A stretch of DNA of 64,000 nucleotides. It comes from Azospirillum sp. TSO35-2. Lineage in GTDB: Bacteria > Pseudomonadota > Alphaproteobacteria > Azospirillales > Azospirillaceae. Under the pieces are notes generated by a model, which saw only the letters and a program-made list of their open reading frames with translations, did no database searches and was not told the DNA's origin. The DNA lies in assembly GCF_003116095.1 (NCBI RefSeq), contig NZ_LGRA01000021.1:62001-126000 (forward strand). The letters are read 5' to 3'. Position numbers and translations under genes: made by a program. This document shows, in pieces, positions 59,501 through 64,000 of the stretch (its first letter is position 1; each line of letters opens with the position of its first letter).

Positions 59501-60277
59501 GCGCAGGCACTGGCGGCGTGGCGCAGCGGCCGTCATCGGCTGGTCATCACCGACTGCCACATGCCGACGATGGACGGCTATGAACTGGCCCGCCGCATCC
59601 GGGAGGCGGAGGCGGTGGCCGACGCCTCCTCCGCCGTGCAGACGCCGGCCCGCACCCCCATCGTCGCCATGACCGCCAACGCCCTGTCGGGCGAGATGGA
59701 GCGCTGCCTCGCCGCCGGCATGGACGATTACCTCGCCAAGCCGGTGACGCTGGCGCAACTGGCGCGGATCCTGGCGCGTTGGCTCGATGCCGCGCCGTCG
59801 TCGGCGCCGTCCTCCGTGGCGCCATCCCCGCCGCCCGGGCCGGTCATGCCCGCCGCCAACCCGCTGCCGGACGAGGCGGACGCCCTGCCGGTGCTCGACC
59901 TCGACCATGTGCGGGAAACCTTCGGCGGCGGCGCTCAGGAGGAGGGGTTCGACGCCGGGACGATCGAGATGATGGCCTTCTTCATCGAGACCACGCGGCC
60001 GATGCTGGACCGCGCGCTGGCGGCGCTGGCGGCCGGTGAGGCGGAGGAGGTGCGGGCCGCCGCCCATTCGGTCGCCGGGGCGGCGCGGACGGCGGGCGCT
60101 CGGGCGCTGGCCGCCGCCTGCACCGGCCTGGAGCGCGCCATCGTCGAGGGCCGCGCCGCCGACGCCGACCGGCACGCCGGTGAGATGGCGCGGGCCTTCC
60201 CGGCCGTTGAAAAAGCGATTCGCGCGCTGCATCACACGAAAGAGACGGTGGCCCGCCCAAAAGAGACCATGGTGTGA
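56525..60277 (+). CDS. Hybrid sensor histidine kinase (TorS-like: sensor-HAMP-PAS-HisKA-HATPase-REC-REC-Hpt)
   Basis: 1250 residues. N-terminal TM (about 9-31), a long periplasmic helical sensor with residual repeats, second TM (about 340-360), HAMP, PAS (about 430-540), HisKA with SHEIRTPMNG (His565), HATPase (NLTGNAIKFT, DTGIGI, GTGLGLAIC), a degenerate first receiver (about 807-870; its Asp site reads LLVTT), a full second receiver (Asp1010 in LVITDCHMPTMDG) and an Hpt domain with His1181. The TorS-like label is by architecture; ligand unknown. ATG 56525 chosen (GGGGGTGGG upstream); 56513 adds four residues. Confidence 0.88.
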   Translation: MRSPRRSVAFRILAGLTVIGGLAAATSVVAVSLFSRFHLGFEQIATAKVPGLVAAAQLVQQSGAVAAIAPALVAAQDQPAREAVMARMGEQIVLLERLMARLIAHGSAMGGAMPGETAQNGTAQTGNRADLGELDRRKNELVGTLLTLNAQVQQQLALTADTNARAQALADLTTRLGAAEIREQETPGGPDAEPDPAQPASVHDAVERWHRELADATTILLAALRADREGQLARLRADTRGALDRAAAALAALPPDRAARLEPLQREVEEAAFGRSPLFQARTAELSLQRAIKRSAVRNQAVSDRLVGIVSDYFLAVEQDVARRSAEFERVIRDGERAVIAMALLSILGAAAIFAYIHRNVVARLRALRSAMQAVEDTAPAEMPHLALPIGDGGVAGSGDEIGEMARALAYFVATIRAREGALADSERRLRAILEQSPVGVSIGRTDGTVAFANARAAELAGRALDAFVGSRHTLALPRTIPGAAVEAGDVVVRDAEVAVDRPDGSRVWALQTLQRTSFEGEPAVLAWSYDITARKRAEEALRAAKEQAEIAARSKAEFLATMSHEIRTPMNGVLGMLELMALTPLDEEQRTLVATMRDSGAALLRIIDDILDLSKIEAGKLDLEEQDLRPAELVEGVADLLAPQAHQKGLALICDIDPSVPVRLRGDSGRLRQILFNLTGNAIKFTDRGRVVLRVHADGGRADGAAPDRADLGRVRLHVAVEDTGIGIGPEGQARLFQPFSQADSSTTRRFGGTGLGLAICTRLVERMGGGLGVESMPGQGSTFWFTVELSRGAGADLAGPAPLAGLAVLVADEDEVQRAVLARYLEQGGAEVVTATTVAEAAKRLGRGGFGLLVTTVALAQRLEPLAGACGPTLPRLLLGDGRGPGPQGAAHPAAGLVQPVHRTALVRAAAALTGRAPPDPAGESMAVPPDDGTMDGRAGGNGAADAAPGSNPGSILGPILVAEDHPTNQQVVLRQLRRLGCAVELAADGAQALAAWRSGRHRLVITDCHMPTMDGYELARRIREAEAVADASSAVQTPARTPIVAMTANALSGEMERCLAAGMDDYLAKPVTLAQLARILARWLDAAPSSAPSSVAPSPPPGPVMPAANPLPDEADALPVLDLDHVRETFGGGAQEEGFDAGTIEMMAFFIETTRPMLDRALAALAAGEAEEVRAAAHSVAGAARTAGARALAAACTGLERAIVEGRAADADRHAGEMARAFPAVEKAIRALHHTKETVARPKETMV

Positions 60278-60473
60278 CCGGGACCGGAGGACCGATTTCC
60301 ACCTGGAAGAGAATGCGGTTTGGAAAAGGCGCACGGTGGGCGCGTGTTGCTTGTCGGTGGGGAACGGCTGAACTACTCTGCGCGTCTTGGATTGTGTCGT
60401 GTGATCATGCTGGGCGGTCTGCGTTCTGCTGACGTTGGCGGCCCGGCCCTGCAAGTTTCCGGGTGGACTGGGG

Positions 60474-62858
60474 GTGTCGGACGTGGTCGGTTTCGCTGGA
60501 TTCTTTCGGAACAAGGATTCCCGGCGCCAAGCCGAACACGTCGCCGCAGACCGTGATCGCTGGCGGGCGATGCTGGCCGCCGCCCCCCACCCCTGGTGCG
60601 CCTGGAGCGCGTCGGAGATCGCCGACACCGATCCGGCCGCCGATGCCGACCCGGGCGTCGGGCAGAGCGCGCTGTCGGACGACGCCGCGGCGCTGCTCGG
60701 CATCGCGTCGGCCGACGCGCTGACGGTGGCGCTGCCCGCCCCGGAACTGGCGGTGGCGCTCGATCGCTTAAGACGCCACGGCGAACCCTTCCGCTGCGAG
60801 ACGACGGCCCCGAACGGCCGCCGGCTGGTGCTGACCGGCCGCCGGGGAGCCGCCGGTGTCGAACGCTGCGACGTCGTGTGGATCGAGGACGTCACCTCGG
60901 CGCGCTACGCCGCGCAGGACACCGCCCGCCGGCAGGAGGAGGAGGCCGGCGCCGCCCGCTCCCGCCTTGCCGAGCTGCAGGCCGCCGCCGACGCGCTGCC
61001 GATCCCGGTGTGGATGCGCGACCGCGCGCTGCGCCTGTCCTGGTGCAACCGCACCTACGCCCGCGCCGTCGACGGCGACCCCGCCACCGTGCTGGCGGAA
61101 GGGCGGGAGCTGACCGGCGCCGGGCCGGCGCTGGCCGAGCGGGCGCGCAGCGGCGGCTTCGCCCAGTCTGACCGGGTGCCGGTGGTGATCGGCACCGAAC
61201 GCCGCCTGCTGGAGGTGACCGAAGCGCCGCTGCCCTTCGCCGGCGAGGCTGGCGGCGGGGAAGCCGGAACCCTGGTGGTCGGCTACGCCCTCGACCTCAC
61301 CCCGCTGGAGGAGATGCGCGGCGAGCTGGACCGCCACCTGACCGCCCATGCCGAGGTGCTGGAACGGCTGGGCACCGCCATCGCCATCTTCGGTCCCGAC
61401 ACCCGGCTGCGCTTCTTCAACCAGGCCTACGCCCGGCTGTGGGACCTGGACGAGGTCTGGCTGCGCACCGAGCCGACCAACGCCGAACTGCTGGAAGAGC
61501 TGCGCGCCCACCGCCGCCTGCCCGAATACGCCGATTACCAGACCTTCAAGCGCGAGCGGCTGACCCGCTACACCCATCTGGTCGAACCGCTGGAAGAACT
61601 GCTGCACCTGCCCGACGGCACCACGCTGCGCCACCTGGCCGCACCGCACCCGTTGGGCGGGCTGATCACCATCCTGGAGGACGTCACCAACACGCTGGCG
61701 CTGGAATCCTCCTACAACACCCTGATGGCGGTGCAGCAGGAGACGCTGGACAATCTGGCGGAAGGCATCGCCGTCTTCGGCGGCGACGGCCGGCTGAAGC
61801 TGTCCAACCCGGCCTTCGCCCGCATCTGGGACCTCGCCGACGACGATTTGCACGGCGAACCCCACATCGCCGACGTCATCGAGCGGATGCGGCCGCTGCT
61901 GGAGATGCCGCCGCCGGGGCTGGACAAGGCCGGCGAGAAGGCCGCGGCCGACAAGACGGTGGGCGACCGCGACGGCGCCTATCCCGGGGCGGCGACCTGG
62001 GACGCCCTGAAGGAGGAGCTGATCGGCGCCACGCTGGAGCGCAGCGTCCGGTCCGGCCGCGTGGAGCGCAGCGACGGGTCGATGGTGGAGTTCTCCACCC
62101 TGCCGCTGCCCGACGGGGCGGTGCTGAACAGCTACCTCGACGTCACCGACGGCGCCCGGCTGGAGAACGCGCTGCGCGCCTCCAACGCCGCGCTGGAGGC
62201 CGCCGACCAGTTGAAGAGCGAGTTCATCGCCAACGTCTCCCACCATCTGCGCACGCCGCTGAACGGCATCATCGGCTTCGCCGAGGTGCTGGCGAACCAG
62301 TATTTCGGCGAGCTGAACGGCCGGCAGATGGAGTATGTCCGCGGCATCCTGGCCGCCGGCGAACGGCTGCTGGAACTGATCGACGACGTGGTCGACCTGA
62401 CCAGCCTGGGCGCCGGGGTGACGACGCTGGACCGCGGGCCGGTCAACCTGCCCGACCTGCTCGACTCGGTGGCCGGCCTGACCCGCGAATGGGCCCGCCG
62501 CGAGGGCCTGCGGCTGGAAGTGATCGCCCCCGCAGGGCTGGGCGAGATGGAGGGCGACGGCAAGCGGCTGAAGCAGGCGCTGTTCACGCTGGTGGTCGGC
62601 GCCATCCGCAACCCGCCGCCCGACCGCCGCATCCGCCTGTCCGGCGAACGGCTGAACGGCAGCGTCACCCTGTCGGTCAGCGGCGCCGCGGCGCCCGAAC
62701 TCGACCCGCAGGGGGCGGCGGCGCTGGGCGTCTCGCTCGCCCGCAGCGTGGTGGAGTTGCATGGCGGCCGGCTGGAACTGGACGAAACCAACGGGCGCGG
62801 CGCCCATGTCCGCTGCGTCATGCCGGTGCAGGCCCCGGTCAATGGGGTGCGGGCGTAA
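60474..62858 (+). CDS. DivL-like PAS-rich sensor histidine kinase with degenerate ATPase domain
   Basis: About 794 residues, no membrane helix. Several PAS domains include a PAS_7-type pair (LERLGTAIAIFGPDTRLRFFNQAYARLWDLD and TLDNLAEGIAVFGGDGRLKLSNPAFARIWDL) typical of DivL-type proteins, which act on CckA-CtrA. The HisKA box reads SHHLRTP (His590, with the usual Glu replaced by His591). The HATPase-like end lacks the N-box Asn (LKQALFTLVVGAIRN) and the DxGxG motif, so autokinase activity is unlikely. Start uncertain: GTG 60474 or TTG 60435. Naming it divL needs alignment. Confidence 0.8.
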   Translation: MSDVVGFAGFFRNKDSRRQAEHVAADRDRWRAMLAAAPHPWCAWSASEIADTDPAADADPGVGQSALSDDAAALLGIASADALTVALPAPELAVALDRLRRHGEPFRCETTAPNGRRLVLTGRRGAAGVERCDVVWIEDVTSARYAAQDTARRQEEEAGAARSRLAELQAAADALPIPVWMRDRALRLSWCNRTYARAVDGDPATVLAEGRELTGAGPALAERARSGGFAQSDRVPVVIGTERRLLEVTEAPLPFAGEAGGGEAGTLVVGYALDLTPLEEMRGELDRHLTAHAEVLERLGTAIAIFGPDTRLRFFNQAYARLWDLDEVWLRTEPTNAELLEELRAHRRLPEYADYQTFKRERLTRYTHLVEPLEELLHLPDGTTLRHLAAPHPLGGLITILEDVTNTLALESSYNTLMAVQQETLDNLAEGIAVFGGDGRLKLSNPAFARIWDLADDDLHGEPHIADVIERMRPLLEMPPPGLDKAGEKAAADKTVGDRDGAYPGAATWDALKEELIGATLERSVRSGRVERSDGSMVEFSTLPLPDGAVLNSYLDVTDGARLENALRASNAALEAADQLKSEFIANVSHHLRTPLNGIIGFAEVLANQYFGELNGRQMEYVRGILAAGERLLELIDDVVDLTSLGAGVTTLDRGPVNLPDLLDSVAGLTREWARREGLRLEVIAPAGLGEMEGDGKRLKQALFTLVVGAIRNPPPDRRIRLSGERLNGSVTLSVSGAAAPELDPQGAAALGVSLARSVVELHGGRLELDETNGRGAHVRCVMPVQAPVNGVRA

Positions 62859-62921
62859 GGCGGGCGGTGGGCCCGGCCGGGACCCAAGCGCCGCCGCCGG
62901 TGTTCCTCCTAGAGTGTGATC

Positions 62922-63012
62922 GGTTCAAGCGGAGTCGCTTGAACCGTGGATCGCACGGAAAATCCAAGGTCTAGAGTCTGTCAGGTGCTTCAGCAAGAAC
63001 CTGACAGACTCT
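62922..63012. repeat. Paired inverted repeats between the kinase and PHA-system genes
   Basis: GGTTCAAGC/GCTTGAACC hairpin (62922-62945, 6-nt loop) and a 14-bp perfect stem AGAGTCTGTCAGGT (62973-62986) with its complement (62999-63012) around a 12-nt loop. Both fit the style of dispersed TCTAGAG-type alphaproteobacterial intergenic repeats. They may also insulate the flanking genes. Confidence 0.8.
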
Positions 63013-63058
63013 GGGACCATCGCCACAGATCCATCCCAGCCACCCGGAGCCGCCGACC

Positions 63059-63370
63059 ATGTCGAAACCCCTGACCCTGTCCATCCCCCACTCGCTCGGC
63101 CGGCAGGAGGCCAAGCGCCGGCTGGTCGACGGCATGGGCGACGCGCGGGCGCGGCTGGGCGCGGTGGCGACCAGCATTGAGGACAACTGGACCGACGACC
63201 GCCTGCATTTCCGTGTCGTCGCCCTGGCCCAGACCATCGCCGGCCACGTCGACGTGCTGGACGACCGCGTCGAGATGGAGGTGCAGCTCCCCTGGGCGCT
63301 CGGCCTGCTGGCCGAGAAGATCAAGAACAAGGTCTCCCGCCAGGGCACGCTGATGCTGGAGAAGAAGTAA
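63059..63370 (+). CDS. Polyhydroxyalkanoic acid system family protein
   Basis: 103 residues of the small PHA_gran_rgn-type family (pattern LTLSIPHSLGRQEAKRRLVDGM ... WALGLLAEKIKNKV). The fold is thought to be a lipid- or granule-associated alpha/beta protein; function in PHA storage is inferred from the family. It stands alone; ATG at 63059 has no strong ribosome site. Confidence 0.85.
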   Translation: MSKPLTLSIPHSLGRQEAKRRLVDGMGDARARLGAVATSIEDNWTDDRLHFRVVALAQTIAGHVDVLDDRVEMEVQLPWALGLLAEKIKNKVSRQGTLMLEKK

Positions 63371-63574
63371 GGATAGGCTCCCGTTTGCCGCCGTGGCCTT
63401 GGCGGTGTGCAAGGCCCTCGCGGGGCTGGAGACGCGGGGCAGGGTGATCGCGTTTGGCCGGTATGATCCTGCCCACGGAAGTCCTCGTCATGGCAATCCG
63501 CCTCTGAAATAGGACAGTCCTGCGACGCGGCCCCGACCGTCCTCCCGCCCGCTATCCTTACCTCCGCGCCGCCG

Positions 63575-64000
63575 TCACTCGGTCGAGGACGGCTCTTCCT
63601 GCTTGCGCCGGGCGAGCGGGTGGTGGTCGTGCATGACCCGCTTCAACCGCTCCGTCACCACATGAGTATAAATCTGCGTCGTCGCGATGTCGGCGTGGCC
63701 CAGCATCTTCTGGACCGAGCGCAGGTCGGCGCCGTGGTCGAGCAGGTGGGTGGCGAAGGCGTGGCGCAGGACGTGCGGGCTGACCTTTTCCGGGTCGATG
63801 CCCGAGTCGATGGCCAGTTGCTTCAGGATCTGGGCGAAGCGCTGGCGGGTCAGGTGGCCCTCGCCCGAACTGCGCGACGGGAACAGGAAGGGGCTGGGCG
63901 CCGCCTCCGCACCGGCGGACGGCACGACGAAATGGCCGCGCAGCGGGATGTAGGCGGCCAGCGCCGTCAGCGCCGGGTCGGACAGCGGCACCATCCGCTC
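63575..64000 (-). CDS. xerD: Tyrosine recombinase XerD/XerC (C-terminal part, 5' end outside window)
   Basis: About 141 residues of the catalytic domain, open to the right edge (its N-terminal SAM-like domain is outside). Active-site pattern: [39 protein letters not shown], with the HxxR, His and nucleophilic Tyr in place; the segment before ([14 protein letters not shown]) matches Xer proteins. Housekeeping dimer resolvase is favoured over a phage integrase because of this sequence and the core-gene context. XerC versus XerD cannot be decided from this part. Confidence 0.88.
   Translation of the reverse strand, partial: ERMVPLSDPALTALAAYIPLRGHFVVPSAGAEAAPSPFLFPSRSSGEGHLTRQRFAQILKQLAIDSGIDPEKVSPHVLRHAFATHLLDHGADLRSVQKMLGHADIATTQIYTHVVTERLKRVMHDHHPLARRKQEEPSSTE

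Noticed and set aside
56243..60895. A 1550-codon open frame antisense to the hybrid kinase and dut
   Set aside because: It is composed of Gly/Arg/Gln/His-rich low-complexity translation typical of the antisense of GC-rich genes and has no domain.
63575..64000. Phage integrase at the right edge
   Set aside because: The sequence matches chromosomal Xer recombinases and no phage genes are nearby, though the N-terminal half is not visible.

Overview
The window looks like a core chromosomal segment of an alphaproteobacterium, most likely a Rhodospirillales/Azospirillaceae member (Azospirillum-like). This is inferred from the very high GC content with strong third-position bias, the mnmG-rsmG-parA-parB order with a parS site inside rsmG, a MucR/Ros regulator, an olsB-olsA ornithine-lipid pair, trpB-trpA-accD-folC, a PHA-granule-type protein, and a PAS-rich DivL-like kinase. 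No species-level claim can be made from the sequence alone. Coding density is high; I see no insertion sequence, prophage, CRISPR array or rRNA operon.

Layout. 1-3766: end of mnmG, then rsmG, parA, parB (origin-proximal segregation locus). 3984-7003 (minus): rph-rdgB-hemW-folA housekeeping operon. 7077-8345: MFS exporter. 8674-10938: malic enzyme fused to a phosphotransacetylase-like domain, carrying a second parS-like site. 11027-12201 (minus): XRE/cupin regulator plus GNAT enzyme. 12347-19574: phosphate regulon phoR-pstS-pstC-pstA-pstB-phoB with a three-repeat Pho box before pstS; no phoU lies between pstB and phoB. 19753-24915: SAM-cleaving enzyme, Bax-inhibitor-like membrane protein, and an FtsX-type permease/ATPase pair divergent from a GDSL esterase. 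25659-29678: FIST sensor, aldo/keto reductase, thpR, K+ channel. 29638-30804: diguanylate cyclase. 31041-34266 (minus): dnaK-dnaJ.

34267-37753: AT-richer intergenic block with a perfect CtrA-type box, small ORFs, an unknown protein, a NodB-fold protein that has lost its metal ligands and is preceded by a sigma-54-type promoter, and a VanX-like dipeptidase. 37903-39874: tsaB-rimI, a TusA-like protein and MucR. 40141-41944: olsB-olsA. 41980-42053: tRNA-Gly(CCC). 42273-46643: mostly small or uncharacterised proteins, ending with a 583-residue acidic disordered protein that has a zinc ribbon and five spaced copies of a short helical motif. 46690-51305 (minus): trpB-trpA-accD-folC. 51544-54411: REC-Hpt protein, cold-shock protein, LuxO-like sigma-54 activator. 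54685-56397: coaBC-dut. 56525-62858: a hybrid TorS-like kinase and a DivL-like PAS kinase with a degenerate ATPase domain. 63059-63370: PHA-system protein. From the right edge, minus strand: partial xerD-type recombinase.

Functional threads: chromosome segregation (ParAB with two parS-like sites), phosphate sensing and uptake plus phosphate-free ornithine lipid synthesis, and several two-component proteins, some apparently degenerate. The most unusual items are the five-motif disordered protein (44892-46643), the ligand-less NodB-fold protein with its sigma-54-type promoter, the DivL-like pseudokinase, and palindromic repeats, one of which supplies the C-terminal tail of PhoR.
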